From the NCBI RefSeq assembly GCF_014648115.1, contig NZ_BMQM01000012.1, positions 1 to 64,000 of the forward strand: a stretch of DNA of 64,000 nucleotides, written 5' to 3'. Positions 27,027 to 37,721 of the stretch are shown piece after piece. Each line of letters opens with the position of its first letter. Within the stretch, counting starts at the first letter, position 1. A program made the position numbers and the translations under genes. Source of the stretch: Deinococcus seoulensis. Its GTDB lineage: Bacteria; Deinococcota; Deinococci; Deinococcales; Deinococcaceae. The notes beneath the pieces were generated by a model. That model ran no database searches, had not been told where the DNA came from, and saw only the letters and a program-made list of their open reading frames with translations.

Positions 27027-27063
27027 AGATGCGCTGATCTCCGGTGGGGATCAGCGCATCTTT
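27027..27063 (+). terminator. intrinsic terminator of the DUF11 lipoprotein gene
   Basis: AGATGCGCTGATC (27027-27039) pairs with GATCAGCGCATCT (27049-27061) as a perfect 13-bp stem with a 9-base loop, followed by TT. It lies 12 bases past the stop. Confidence 0.85.
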
Positions 27064-27111
27064 CACGGGGCATCCACTCCAACTGTCTGCGCGCCTGCCT
27101 GGAGGACCTGC

Positions 27112-27807
27112 ATGCCTACACGAATCCTGATTGTTACCGCTGAGCCTACCCTGCAGGCGGCGCTCCAGCGCCTGACTGCCCACGGGTATCAGGTCAAAGT
27201 GACGCACAGTGTCCCGGAAGCCCGGCTGGCCCTGGGCACGCCCGCGGCCCTGGTAATCATGGGGGCCGACACGCCGGACGCCGTGACATTCACCCGTTTC
27301 CTCAGTGCGCGGCCCGTTCCGGTGCCCAGTGTGATCCTCGGCTGCGGCGGGGAGCTGAACACCACCCTGACGTTCATGCAGGCGGGGGCCGTGGCGTACA
27401 TCCAGCGGCCGTGCGCGTGGCGGGAACTGCTGGCCCGCATCCGTAGTCTGCTGCGTGTGCATCCTGGGTGCACGCCTGTGCAGGTGGGCGGGCTGACCCT
27501 TCTGCCGGCAGCCGGCGCCTGTCAGATGGGTGGCCGGGAGGTCAGTCTGACCGCCACCGAGTTCCGCCTGCTGGTGCATCTCGCTGGGCGAGCGGGTGAA
27601 CGCTGCCAGCGTCAGGACGTGTTGAAGGCGCTGTGGGACACGGCGCCTGCTCCCAGGCTGGCGACCCTGAACACGCACCTGTCGCGGCTGCGAGCCAAGC
27701 TGCGCGAGTTGACGGGGGGGGTGGACCTGATTCACATGCCGCAGGGGAGTGGCGTGGTGTTCGAGGTGCCTCCGAATCTCCACATTCCGGAATTGATGAT
27801 CGACTGA
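27112..27807 (+). CDS. OmpR-like regulator with degenerate receiver
   Basis: 231 residues: receiver fold (1-115) plus OmpR/PhoB winged helix (about 125-225; TATEFRLLVHLAGRAGERCQ and LNTHLSRLRAKLREL). All phosphorylation residues are replaced: the acidic pair is TAEP, the phospho-Asp position reads LVIMGADTPD (Gly for Asp after beta3), and the usual K-P is R-P in YIQRPCAW. The wing remains normal, so it should bind DNA without phosphorylation. No kinase gene is adjacent. GGAGG precedes the ATG. Targets unknown; the neighbouring lipoprotein and siderophore genes are the nearest candidates. Confidence 0.82.
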   Translation: MPTRILIVTAEPTLQAALQRLTAHGYQVKVTHSVPEARLALGTPAALVIMGADTPDAVTFTRFLSARPVPVPSVILGCGGELNTTLTFMQAGAVAYIQRPCAWRELLARIRSLLRVHPGCTPVQVGGLTLLPAAGACQMGGREVSLTATEFRLLVHLAGRAGERCQRQDVLKALWDTAPAPRLATLNTHLSRLRAKLRELTGGVDLIHMPQGSGVVFEVPPNLHIPELMID

Positions 27808-27853
27808 GCGCCGGGCAGTCAGGTCCGGAACTCGCCCATTTCCGCCATAGACT

Positions 27854-27877
27854 TGACTAATCTGATCTATTTAGTCA
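27854..27877 (+). promoter_or_regulatory. inverted repeat TGACTAA-N10-TTAGTCA (putative metalloregulator operator)
   Basis: Perfect 7-bp arms (27854-27860 and 27871-27877) begin within a TTGACT -35-like box and end 10 bases before the GTG of the siderophore-binding-protein gene. The position over the promoter and the iron-related gene suggest a DtxR/Fur-class operator, although the sequence matches neither textbook box exactly. Confidence 0.5.
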
Positions 27878-27887
27878 GGATTACGGC

Positions 27888-28859
27888 GTGAAGAAACTCC
27901 CCCTGCCCCTCCTGCTCACCCTGGGCGCCTACCTCACCGTGCAGGGCCACGTCCTCGCGCAGAACGCCGCCACCCTCAGCATCAAGCATGACGAGGGCAC
28001 CGTCACCCTGAAGAAGAACCCCCAGCGCATCGTCGCCATGGACGAGGAATCCCTCGGCTGGCTCGCCGCGCTCGGCCTGCAGGGCCGCGTCGTCGGGATC
28101 GGCAGCACGTACCTCACGCCCGCCGACCTCAGCGGCACCCGCATCAAACCCGAGGTCCTCGGGCGCGGCTTCTACGGCCGCGTGAACCTGAAAAACCCCA
28201 CCTTCGTCGGCGACTGGCAGACCCCCAACCTGGAAACCATCACCGCCCTGAAACCGGACCTGATCGTCCGCCTCACCTGGGACGGCAACCAGAACTACGA
28301 CCGCCTCAGCCGCGTCGCGCCGGTCATCGCGTACAAGGAAGGCGGCGACGGCTTCTGGCAGAAGGGCCTGCGGGACCTGGGCCGCCTGTTCGGCCGGGAA
28401 GCGCAGGCCGAGACCGCCATCCGCACCGCCGCGCAGACCGCCCGCAGCAACGCGCAGAAACTGAACGCCGCCGGTATCCTCAGGCGCTACCCGAAAGCCG
28501 TGGTCATCGCGCCGTTCACGGGCGGCAGCAACTGGCTGTACACCGACGTGCGCCTCGTCCCGGAAGTGCAGGCGCTGGGCTTCAGGAACGGCCTGAGCGT
28601 CCCCAGAACCGCCGGTGTGGGCACCGCCATCAGCGACGAGGCGCTGCTGGGCCTGGGCAAAGACACCCTGGTCATCCTCTTCCCCCCCGGCGGGCGCTAC
28701 AACGGCGCGGACGCCTTCCTGAAAACCGCTGTCGGTCAGCGCCTGAAGGACCAGTCGGTGGTGTACGTCCCGGACGACTTCAACCCCTACACCGGTCCGC
28801 TGATGAGCGTGTACCACAGCAACAAGCTCACCAGCCTGATCCTCGACCGCCTGCGCTGA
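27888..28859 (+). CDS. iron-siderophore/cobalamin ABC transporter substrate-binding protein
   Basis: 323 residues from a GTG preceded by AGGA. A signal peptide (KKLPLPLLLTLGAYLTVQGHVLAQ) precedes a class III binding-protein fold: PQRIVAMDEESLGWLAALGL, the rigid helix region LGRLFGREAQAETAIRTA, and the second lobe. TVTLKKNPQRIVA is the typical FecB-family opening. No lipobox is seen, so it is probably free or anchored by the uncleaved signal. No permease or ATPase genes are adjacent; it must work with components encoded elsewhere. A candidate operator overlaps the promoter. Convergent with the response-regulator gene, 20 bases apart. Confidence 0.85.
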   Translation: MKKLPLPLLLTLGAYLTVQGHVLAQNAATLSIKHDEGTVTLKKNPQRIVAMDEESLGWLAALGLQGRVVGIGSTYLTPADLSGTRIKPEVLGRGFYGRVNLKNPTFVGDWQTPNLETITALKPDLIVRLTWDGNQNYDRLSRVAPVIAYKEGGDGFWQKGLRDLGRLFGREAQAETAIRTAAQTARSNAQKLNAAGILRRYPKAVVIAPFTGGSNWLYTDVRLVPEVQALGFRNGLSVPRTAGVGTAISDEALLGLGKDTLVILFPPGGRYNGADAFLKTAVGQRLKDQSVVYVPDDFNPYTGPLMSVYHSNKLTSLILDRLR

Positions 28860-28879
28860 CCCAGGCGGCCGCCCGGCGC

Positions 28880-29527
28880 TCAGAGCCAGCCCTGACGCAG
28901 CGCCTTCACGGCCGCCTGCGTCCGGTCCGCCGCCTGGAGTTTGACCAGGATCTCCTGCACGTACAGTTTCACGGTGCTGACGCTCACGCCCAGCTCGGCG
29001 GCAATGTCGCGGTTGGGCAGCCCATCGGCGATCAGGCGCAGCACCTCCAGTTCACGCGGCGTCAGCAGCGGGGCCGTGCCGGGCGTGCGGACACTGCCCA
29101 GCACGTGATGCGCCACCTGCGGGTCCAGGTACGCGCTCCCGGCGGCGGCGGCCCGCACGGCCAGCAGCAGCAGTTCCGGCCGCGCACTCTTCAGGCAGTA
29201 CGCGGCGGCGCCCGACGCCAGCGCCGCGAACACCTCCTGGCGCAGGTCGTGCGCGGTCAGCATCACGATCCGCACGTCCGGCCAGCGGCGGCGGATCTCG
29301 GCGGCCGTGCGGATGCCGTCCATGCCGGGCAGGCCGATGTCGATCACGGCGACATCCACGCTCACGGCCTCCAGGCGTTCGAGGCCCTCCTCGCCGCTGC
29401 GGGCCTCGGCGACCACGCGCAGGTCGGGTTCGAGGTTCAGGGTGACGCGCAGCCCGTCACGGGTGAACGCGTGATCCTCGATCAGCAGGACGCGGATGAC
29501 AGCGGGCGCCGGCGTTCCCTCAGGCAT
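28880..29527 (-). CDS. NarL/LuxR-family response regulator
   Basis: 215 residues. Intact receiver: acidic pocket IEDH (16-19), phospho-Asp63 (VAVIDIGLPGMDG), conserved Lys in AYCLKSARPEL. The C-terminal LuxR helix-turn-helix is LTPRELEVLRLIADGLPNRD with SVSTVKLYVQEILVKL. The start overlaps the histidine kinase stop by 8 bases, so they form a cognate pair. Divergent from kdp; a kdp target is possible but unproven. Confidence 0.92.
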   Translation of the reverse strand: MPEGTPAPAVIRVLLIEDHAFTRDGLRVTLNLEPDLRVVAEARSGEEGLERLEAVSVDVAVIDIGLPGMDGIRTAAEIRRRWPDVRIVMLTAHDLRQEVFAALASGAAAYCLKSARPELLLLAVRAAAAGSAYLDPQVAHHVLGSVRTPGTAPLLTPRELEVLRLIADGLPNRDIAAELGVSVSTVKLYVQEILVKLQAADRTQAAVKALRQGWL

Positions 29528-31067
29528 GCGCCGCTCCGTCCGGGAGGGTCAGGATGAACAGGCTGCGCTGCTGCGCGCGGACGTACCGCACGCTCCCGCC
29601 GTGCCCCTCGGCGATGCGGCGCGTGAGGTACAGGCCCAGGCCCGTCCCGCCCCCCGCCCCGCCACTGCGGAAGCGCTGGAACAGCTGCCCCTCCCGCGAG
29701 AGCGGCACGCCCGGCCCGTCGTCCTGCACGGTCAGCGTCACCTCGCCGTCCACGTGGGTCAGGGTGACGCGCAGCGTCCCGTCAGGCGGACTGAACTTCA
29801 CGGCGTTCTCCAGCAGGTTCTGCACGGCGCGGCGCAGGTCGTGCCGCCGCCCCTGCACGCGCGCGGCGCTCAGCTGGCGTTCCACGTTCAGGCGGCTGGC
29901 CTCCACGCGGGGCCGCAGGTCCTCCAGCACGCCCTGCACCAGGGTCCGCAGGTTCACGTCGCTGGTCTGATCGTCCGTCTCGCCGCTCTCGTACTTGGTG
30001 ACCAGCAGCAGTTTCTCCGCGAGGGCCAGCAGCGCGGCGTTCGCTTCCAGGCCGTTGCCGAGGGTCTCGCGGTACGCGTCGGGCAGGGGGCCGTACGCGC
30101 CGCGCAGCGCGCCCTGCATGTTCATGGCGTTCGCCAGCAGCGGCGTGCGCAGGTCATGCGAGAACGCGTACACGAGGTCACGCAGCAGTTCCCCGCGTTC
30201 CCGCAGCTGCTCACGCCCGGCGCGCAGGTCGTCGAGCAGCCGCGTGCGGTCCAGCAGGGGTTGCAGGGCCGCCACCGCCTCCCCGGTCAGGGCCAGCGGC
30301 GTCTGCGGGCCGCGCAGGATCAGCAGCAGGTCACTGTCATCCGCGCGTTGCAGCCGCGCCAGGACCACGCGGCCCCCGTCGGCCGCCCAGACGTTCCCGG
30401 CACCGACCGGGCGGGCCAGGAATTCCAGCGGCAGGCGCTCGTCCAGCCAGGACGGCAGGCTGGTGTCGTCCGGCCCTACGTCCGGCGCGGTGGCCAGCGC
30501 GTGCGGGGCGCGCAGGACCGCCCGCACGGCGGCGCCCACCTCGACGCTGCGCGCCCCGGTCAGGCGTTGCAGGGCCGCCGCGGCCCGCGTCACGAACTCC
30601 GGCTGGCCCAGCGGGCCGCCCATGTCCTCCGCAAGGCGGCGCAGCAGCCGCTCACGGGTCAGCAGGCGCTCGTCCTCCGCGATCCGCACGGCCCGCTCGG
30701 ACGCCTCGCGGGACCGCAGGGTCAGGCCGCCCACCAGCAGGATCGCCAGCAGGCTGACCGTCCGGTTCGAGAGGTCGGAGCGGTTGAAGCCGTCCACCTG
30801 CGCGTTCGCCACGGCGGCCAGCAGGGACGCCAGGACGCTCAGCAGGGTCAGGACCACCACCGGGCGGCGCGAGGTGCCCAGCGCCGACAGGGCCACCGGG
30901 ACGGTCAGCAGCGTCCCCACCACCAGCGACGCCGGGGTCAGCAGGTCGGTGAGCAATACGCACGCCAGGGTCCCCAGGCACACCGTCCAGAGCGTGCCGT
31001 CCCCGAGCGGCAGCCGGGGCGGCGGGAACAGGATCCGCAGCGCCTGTCTCACGCCACCTGTGCTCAT
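29520..31067 (-). CDS. membrane sensor histidine kinase with GAF-like domain
   Basis: 515 residues from MSTGGVRQAL. Four hydrophobic helices (about 25-120), a GAF-like sensor (about 145-285), HisKA with SHDLRTPL (phospho-His), then HATPase_c with NLLENAVKFSP (N box), DDGPGVP (G1) and GTGLGLYL (G2). All catalytic elements are intact. The ATG and its GGAG ribosome site lie in the terminal inverted repeat of the intergenic element at 31066-31201, so the message must run through that repeat. Paired with the NarL-type regulator downstream. The sensed signal is unknown. Confidence 0.9.
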   Translation of the reverse strand: MSTGGVRQALRILFPPPRLPLGDGTLWTVCLGTLACVLLTDLLTPASLVVGTLLTVPVALSALGTSRRPVVVLTLLSVLASLLAAVANAQVDGFNRSDLSNRTVSLLAILLVGGLTLRSREASERAVRIAEDERLLTRERLLRRLAEDMGGPLGQPEFVTRAAAALQRLTGARSVEVGAAVRAVLRAPHALATAPDVGPDDTSLPSWLDERLPLEFLARPVGAGNVWAADGGRVVLARLQRADDSDLLLILRGPQTPLALTGEAVAALQPLLDRTRLLDDLRAGREQLRERGELLRDLVYAFSHDLRTPLLANAMNMQGALRGAYGPLPDAYRETLGNGLEANAALLALAEKLLLVTKYESGETDDQTSDVNLRTLVQGVLEDLRPRVEASRLNVERQLSAARVQGRRHDLRRAVQNLLENAVKFSPPDGTLRVTLTHVDGEVTLTVQDDGPGVPLSREGQLFQRFRSGGAGGGTGLGLYLTRRIAEGHGGSVRYVRAQQRSLFILTLPDGAAHA

Positions 31068-31201
31068 ACGGACTCCGACCGAGTGGGCTGCGAAGGCCAT
31101 TCAATCCGGGCGGCTGCGAGTGGGAGCAGGGCGGGTTCCGGACGTGGAGCCGGCAACCCGGTGGTGTTCCGGGTTGTCGGCGAAACAAACGGAATCCGTA
31201 T
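31066..31201 (-). repeat. intergenic hairpin repeat, copy 1
   Basis: 136 bp. Read on the minus strand: ATACGGATTCCGTTTGTTTCG at the left end and TCGGAGTCCGTAT at the right. The internal hairpin CAACCCGG/CCGGGTTG replaces the CAGATCGG/CCGATCTG of other copies, so pairing is kept though bases differ. The right end supplies the ribosome site and start codon of the histidine kinase. Confidence 0.85.
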
Positions 31202-31253
31202 CAGTGCGCCCGGTCTCATCACACCCGAGGCTATCCGAAACGCGCGGCGCGTG

Positions 31254-31271
31254 ACTGGCCACATGGCCAGT
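31254..31271. promoter_or_regulatory. palindrome ACTGGCCA-CA-TGGCCAGT upstream of kdpF
   Basis: Perfect 8-bp arms around CA, 58 bases before the kdpF ATG and between the divergent two-component and kdp operons. A plausible operator for the NarL-type regulator or another dimeric protein. Confidence 0.45.
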
Positions 31272-31329
31272 GCCCCTGGCCGGGCGGAGAATGGTGGGCG
31301 CGGCGGGCGCGGCGCAGCATCGGGGGCGT

Positions 31330-31410
31330 ATGAATACGTTGCTGCTCGTGCTGGTGCTGGCCCTGATCCTCTACCTGCTGTACGCCCTGATCCGCGCGGA
31401 GCGGTTCTGA
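31330..31410 (+). CDS. kdpF: KdpF, small subunit of the KdpFABC potassium pump
   Basis: 26 residues: MNTLLLVLVLALILYLLYAL then IRAERF. A single membrane helix ends in Y-A-L-I-x-A-E-x-F, the C-terminal motif of KdpF. It stabilises the KdpABC complex in the inner membrane. The stop TGA overlaps the next ATG. No convincing promoter is seen upstream, but the palindrome at 31254 lies in the right place for control. Confidence 0.85.
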   Translation: MNTLLLVLVLALILYLLYALIRAERF

Positions 31411-31505
31411 TGCCCGCGCTGCTGCCCATCCTGCTGGGCCTGCTGATCCTGCTGGCCCTGTTCGCGCTGGTCGCCCTGGCCCTCAGCGTCCCGCAGAGGC
31501 TCTGA
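31410..31505 (+). CDS. 31-residue hydrophobic microprotein between kdpF and kdpA
   Basis: Starts in the TGATG overlap with kdpF and stops one base before the kdpA ATG, so it is co-translated. The sequence is one strongly hydrophobic helix (PILLGLLILLALFALVALAL) followed by SVPQRL. It resembles KdpF only in general character and lacks the A-E-x-F tail. It could be a duplicated/diverged KdpF or an extra subunit. Unknown to me. Confidence 0.65.
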   Translation: MPALLPILLGLLILLALFALVALALSVPQRL

Positions 31506-31506
31506 C

Positions 31507-33278
31507 ATGGACATCCTCCTGACGTTCCTGCTGACCTTCCTGCTGGCCGCGCCGCTGGGCCTGCTGATCGCGCGGCTGTATGCCTCGCCCGCGTCGCGCT
31601 TCACGGCGGGCCTGCTGCGCCTGTGCGGCGTGAACGCGGCGTCCGGCATGAACTGGCGGCAGTACGGCGCGGCCCTGCTGGGCACGAACGCCGTGCTGGG
31701 CGTAGTGGCCTACCTGACCCTGGTCACGCAGGGCGCGCTGCCCCTAAACCCGGACCGCATCGGTGACATGCGCTGGGACACGGCGCTGCACACCGCCGCG
31801 AGTTTCATCACGAACACCAACCAGCAGCATTACAGCGGCCAGAGCGGCCTGAGTTACCTCTCACAGCTGATCGCCATCGTGACCCTGCAGTTCGTGACGC
31901 CCGCCGCCGGGATGGCCGCGCTGTTCGCGGTGCTGCGCGGCCTGCGCGGGCAGGCGAACGTCGGGAACTACTACCTGGACGTGACGCGCGCCCTGGGCAC
32001 CCTGCTGCCCGCCTCGCTGCTGCTGGCCGCACTGCTGACCTCGCAGGGCGTGCCCAGCACCTTCAGCGGCGCGAAGACCGCCACGCTGCTGCAACCGCAG
32101 CAGGTGGAAGGTCAGGCCGAGCCGGTCACCACGCAGACCATCCCGGTCGGGCCGGTCGCGGCGATGGTCGCCATCAAGCAGCTCGGCACGAACGGCGGCG
32201 GCTGGTACGGCCCGAACTCCAGCGTCCCGCTGGAGAACCCCACGCCCCTGAGCAACCTCGCGAGCATGGTCAGCCTGATCCTGTTCCCGGTGAGTCTGGT
32301 GATCGCCAGCGGCGTGTTCCTGAACCGCCGCCGCTTCGGCGCGGCGCTGCTGGGCGTCATGAGCGTCACGTCGGCCGCGCTGATCACCGGCGCGGTCCTC
32401 GCGGAGCGGCAACCGAACGCGGCGCTGCTGGGCCTCGCCGCGCCCGGCGGGAACATGGAAGGCAAGGAAGTGCGCCTCGGCACGGACGCCACGGCCCTGT
32501 GGGCCAGCCTGACCACCCAGACGAGTAACGGCTCGGTGAGCGGCATGCACGACAGCCTCAACCCCCTGGGCGGCCTGGTCCCGCAACTCGGGATGTTCCT
32601 GAACGACGTGTACGGCGGGATCGGCGTCGGCATGATCAACATGCTGGTGTTCGTGATCCTGACCGTGTTCATCGCCGGGCTGATGGTGGGCCGCACGCCG
32701 GAACTGTTCGGCCGCAAGATCGAGGTCCGCGAGATCAAACTGGCGTCCCTGCTGATCCTGCTGCAACCCGCGCTGGTGCTGGGCTTCACGGCCGTCACGC
32801 TGGCCGCGCCCGCCCTGAGCGGCACCTCCAACCCCGGCTTCCACGGCCTGTCGCAGGTGCTGTACGAGTACAACAGCGCCTACGCCAACAACGGCAGCGG
32901 CTTCGAGGGCCTGGGCGACAACACACCCTGGTGGAACGTCACCTGCGCCGCCGTGCTGATCCTGGCGCGCTTCCTGCCGATCCTGGCGCCGCTGGCCATC
33001 GCGGGCCTGCTCGCCACGAAGAAGGCCGCGCCGGAAACGAGCGGCACGCTGCGCGTCGACACGCCCGTGTTCGCCGGGATGCTGCTGGGCGTGATGGTCC
33101 TGCTGCAACTCCTGAACTTCGCGCCCGCGCTGGTGCTGGGCCCGGTCGCCGAGCAGCTGAGCCTCACCCAGCCCGCAGGCGCCGGAACGCCCGCCGCCGC
33201 CGCGCCTGCCACCGTACCTGCCCCCGGACCTGACCCCGTGCCCGCCACGCCCCCCTCTCCCCTGACCGGAGCCGCCCG

Positions 33279-33282
<4 letters not shown>
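31507..33282 (+). CDS. kdpA: KdpA, K+-binding and translocating subunit
   Basis: 591 residues, about ten membrane helices in four K+-channel-like repeats. The selectivity-loop segments are visible: [59 protein letters not shown] and a fourth near [15 protein letters not shown]. The protein conducts K+ from the periplasm into the pump. It extends at the C-terminus with an Ala/Pro-rich tail (last 45 residues) not typical of E. coli KdpA. Overlaps kdpB by 4 bases. Confidence 0.96.
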
Positions 33283-35399
<2,117 letters not shown>

Positions 35400-35469
35400 A
35401 CCCCGGCCCCGTCAGCCGGACTCCGTCCGTTCCCGCGCCCGCCCGCCCCCTCGCCCAAGGAGTGCCGTC

Positions 35470-36114
35470 ATGACCACCCTCCCAGACTCCCGCCCTGAAC
35501 CCCTCGACCCCTCCCCCACCGGCACCCAGCCGGGCCTGCTGGGCTGGCTGCGGTTCACCGCGCTGTGGATCGCCGTGTGCGGACTGGCGTACCCGGCCGT
35601 GACGACCCTGCTGGGCGGCGCGCTGTTCCCGGCGCAGGCCAGCGGCTCGCTCATCACGCGCGGCACGCAGGTCGTCGGGTCGGCGCTGGTCGGGCAGACC
35701 TTCACCGGCGACGGGTACTTCATCGGGCGGCCCAGCGCCGCCGGAAGCGGGTACGACCCGGTGAACGCCTCGGGCAGTAACCTCGCGCCCAGCAACCCCG
35801 CCCTGCGGGAACGCGCGCAGGCCCTGTCCCGGCAGATCGCGGCCCGTGAAGGCGTCAGCGCCGACCGCATCCCGCCGGACCTGCTGACCGCCAGCGGCAG
35901 CGGCCTGGACCCGCACATCAGCCCGGCCGGCGCGCAGGTGCAGGTGCCCCGCGTCGCGCGGGCGCGCGGCCTGAGCCAGGACGCCGTCCTGACCCTGATC
36001 GCAGGCGCGACCGAACGCAGCGCCCTGGGCCTGGGCCAGCCCGGCGTGAACGTCCTGAAACTGAACCTCGCACTGGACGCCGCCGCGCCCCTGCCCGCCA
36101 CACCCGCCCGCTGA
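35470..36114 (+). CDS. kdpC: KdpC, stabilising subunit
   Basis: 214 residues. One N-terminal membrane helix (about 22-45), then the periplasmic KdpC domain with FIGRPSAAGSGYDPVNASGSN and ALRERAQAL, the family signatures, and the C-terminal QPGVNVLKLNLAL. AAGGAG precedes the ATG. It caps KdpA and raises ATP affinity. The 70 bases after kdpB hold no other element. Confidence 0.95.
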   Translation: MTTLPDSRPEPLDPSPTGTQPGLLGWLRFTALWIAVCGLAYPAVTTLLGGALFPAQASGSLITRGTQVVGSALVGQTFTGDGYFIGRPSAAGSGYDPVNASGSNLAPSNPALRERAQALSRQIAAREGVSADRIPPDLLTASGSGLDPHISPAGAQVQVPRVARARGLSQDAVLTLIAGATERSALGLGQPGVNVLKLNLALDAAAPLPATPAR

Positions 36115-36116
36115 GC

Positions 36117-37253
36117 GTGCCCGGCCAGCCACCACCCGGGCAGCAGGCTGATCCCCAGCAGGCCGGTCCCCGGCAGGCCGCACCACAGCGGCTGGCCCTC
36201 CCCGGCCGCCCCGACCGGGAGCGCGGCGTGCACCGCGTGTTCATCGGCATGGCCGCCGGGGTCGGCAAGACCTGCCGCGCCCTGAACGAACTGCGCGACC
36301 GCCTGGAACGCGGCGAGGACGCCCTGATCGGCATTCTCGAAACGCACGGCCGCGCGGGCACCGCCCTGGCCGCGCAGGGCCTGCCGGTCTTCGCGCGCCG
36401 CGCCGTGCCCGGCACGACCGACCTGAGCGAACTGGACCTGGAAGGCCTGCTGGACCGCCGCCCGCAGGTGGTCCTGATCGACGAACTGGCCCACACCAAC
36501 GCGCCCGGCAGCACGCACGCGAAACGCTGGCAGGACGTGAACGCACTCCTGGACGCCGGGATCACGGTCCTGTCCACCGTGAACGTGCAGCACCTGGAAT
36601 CCCTGAACGACACCGTGGCCCGCCTGACCGGCGTGCGCGTCCGCGAACGCATCCCGGACACCGTGCTGCGCGAGGCGACCGAACTGATCCTGGTGGACCT
36701 GACCCCCCACGACCTGCGCGCCCGGCTGCGCGCCGGGCAGGTGTACAGCCCGGACCGCGCCGAACTGGCCCTCACGAACTTCTTCACGACCCCCAACCTG
36801 ACGGCCCTGCGGGAAATCGCGCTGCGGCAGGTCGCCAGCGTCGTCGAACACGCCCCGCAGGCCGCGTCCGGCGCGCGGGAGGTGGTGATCGTCGCCGTGA
36901 CCGCCACCGAGGGCGCCGCGCGCCTGATACGCCGGGGCGGGCAACTCGCCGCGCGCCTGCACGCCCCGCTGCACGTCGTCACGGTGCGGGGCGTGCGGAT
37001 CAGCGCCCCGGAGTCACGCCTGCTGGACACCTACCGCGCCCTGACCGGCGCGCTCGGCGGGCAGTTCGACGTGATCGGCCCGGCCGACGTGGCCGCCGCC
37101 CTGATCGCGCACGCGAATCAGGTGCAGGCCACGCAGATCGTGATGGGCGAAAGCCGCCGCTCCCGCTGGAGCGGGTGGTGGCGCGGCGACATCATCCACC
37201 GCGTCCTGAGCGGCACCCGCGACGTGGACGTCCACATCATCAGCCGGGACTGA
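36117..37253 (+). CDS. KdpD N-terminal sensor and USP domains only (no kinase)
   Basis: 378 residues from a GTG two bases after the kdpC stop. The KdpD domain has Walker A GMAAGVGKT, Walker B-like VVLIDELAHTNAPGS and STVNVQHLESLND. A universal-stress-protein domain follows (about 250-375, IVMGESRRSRW near the end). The four membrane helices, GAF and histidine kinase halves of full KdpD (about 890 residues) are absent, and the gene ends with a normal stop. It probably regulates the pump or a separate kinase by protein contact. Short KdpD proteins of this type occur in several lineages. Confidence 0.9.
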   Translation: MPGQPPPGQQADPQQAGPRQAAPQRLALPGRPDRERGVHRVFIGMAAGVGKTCRALNELRDRLERGEDALIGILETHGRAGTALAAQGLPVFARRAVPGTTDLSELDLEGLLDRRPQVVLIDELAHTNAPGSTHAKRWQDVNALLDAGITVLSTVNVQHLESLNDTVARLTGVRVRERIPDTVLREATELILVDLTPHDLRARLRAGQVYSPDRAELALTNFFTTPNLTALREIALRQVASVVEHAPQAASGAREVVIVAVTATEGAARLIRRGGQLAARLHAPLHVVTVRGVRISAPESRLLDTYRALTGALGGQFDVIGPADVAAALIAHANQVQATQIVMGESRRSRWSGWWRGDIIHRVLSGTRDVDVHIISRD

Positions 37254-37272
37254 ACGGGGATGCCCAGCATCC

Positions 37273-37409
37273 AGTCGGAGTCCGTTTGTTTCGCTGACAA
37301 TCCGGAACTTCACCGGCCCTGCCCGCTCCACGTCCGCAGGGGCGTTTCTCTCCCACTCGCATCCGCTCGGACCAAGCGGCTTTGTAAGCCGTTCAATCGG
37401 AGTCCGTAT
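37273..37409 (+). repeat. intergenic hairpin repeat, copy 2
   Basis: Left end CGGAGTCCGTTTGTTTCG, right end ATCGGAGTCCGTAT. The first internal hairpin is partly eroded; the second (AGCGGCTT/AAGCCGTT) is kept. Confidence 0.8.
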
Positions 37410-37473
37410 GACTTCACGGCAGTCCCGCATCCCGCGTGAAGCGTGCAGTTTTGGCTTCAGCATTCGAGACATC

Positions 37474-37608
37474 ATACGGATTCCGTTTATTTCGTTAACA
37501 GATCGGAACACCACCGATCTGTTAACTCCATGTCCGGAACCCGCTTCGACTCCTACTCGCTCCGCTCGGATTGAATGACTTTATAAGCCATTCAATCGGA
37601 GTCCGTAT
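37474..37608 (+). repeat. intergenic hairpin repeat, copy 3
   Basis: 135 bp with perfect ends ATACGGATTCCGTTT and AATCGGAGTCCGTAT. The hairpin AACAGATCGG/CCGATCTGTT is a perfect 10-bp stem; the second is GATTGAATG/CATTCAATC. Confidence 0.9.
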
Positions 37609-37666
37609 CAGGAGTGATGGAACGAAGGGCTGGTGCTGAACTGGCGGGTTGATCCGGCCGCATCCG

Positions 37667-37696
37667 TTGCCGTCAGATACCCTGCGGGGGTATTAT
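37667..37696 (+). promoter_or_regulatory. promoter of the rhodanese lipoprotein gene
   Basis: TTGCCG (37667-37672), 18-bp spacer, TATTAT (37691-37696). One of the clearest sigma-A promoters in the window. The start codon follows 25 bases later. Confidence 0.7.
37677..37693 (+). promoter_or_regulatory. CsoR/CstR-like operator ATACCC-N5-GGGTAT
   Basis: ATACCCTGCGGGGGTAT, an inverted repeat of G-tract flanked by A/T, matches the general operator form of the CsoR family (copper, or persulfide-sensing CstR). It fills the spacer and overlaps the -10 box, so binding would block RNA polymerase. Downstream is a rhodanese, a known CstR target class. No CsoR-family gene is in the window. Confidence 0.6.
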
Positions 37697-37721
37697 GCGT
37701 GCCGTGTACCCAGGAGGCGCC

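Larger units (their letters stand above)
37254..37666. other. repeat-filled intergenic region between kdpD' and rhodanese gene
   Basis: Contains two tandem copies of the hairpin repeat with about 64 bases between them, and the upstream part of the rhodanese promoter region. No coding sequence is supported. Confidence 0.6.

Noticed and set aside
24223..27783. Very long antisense open frame (over 1100 codons) opposite the DUF11 lipoprotein
   Set aside because: It mirrors the codon pattern of the real gene, is Gly/Val-rich, has no ribosome site and crosses a strong terminator.
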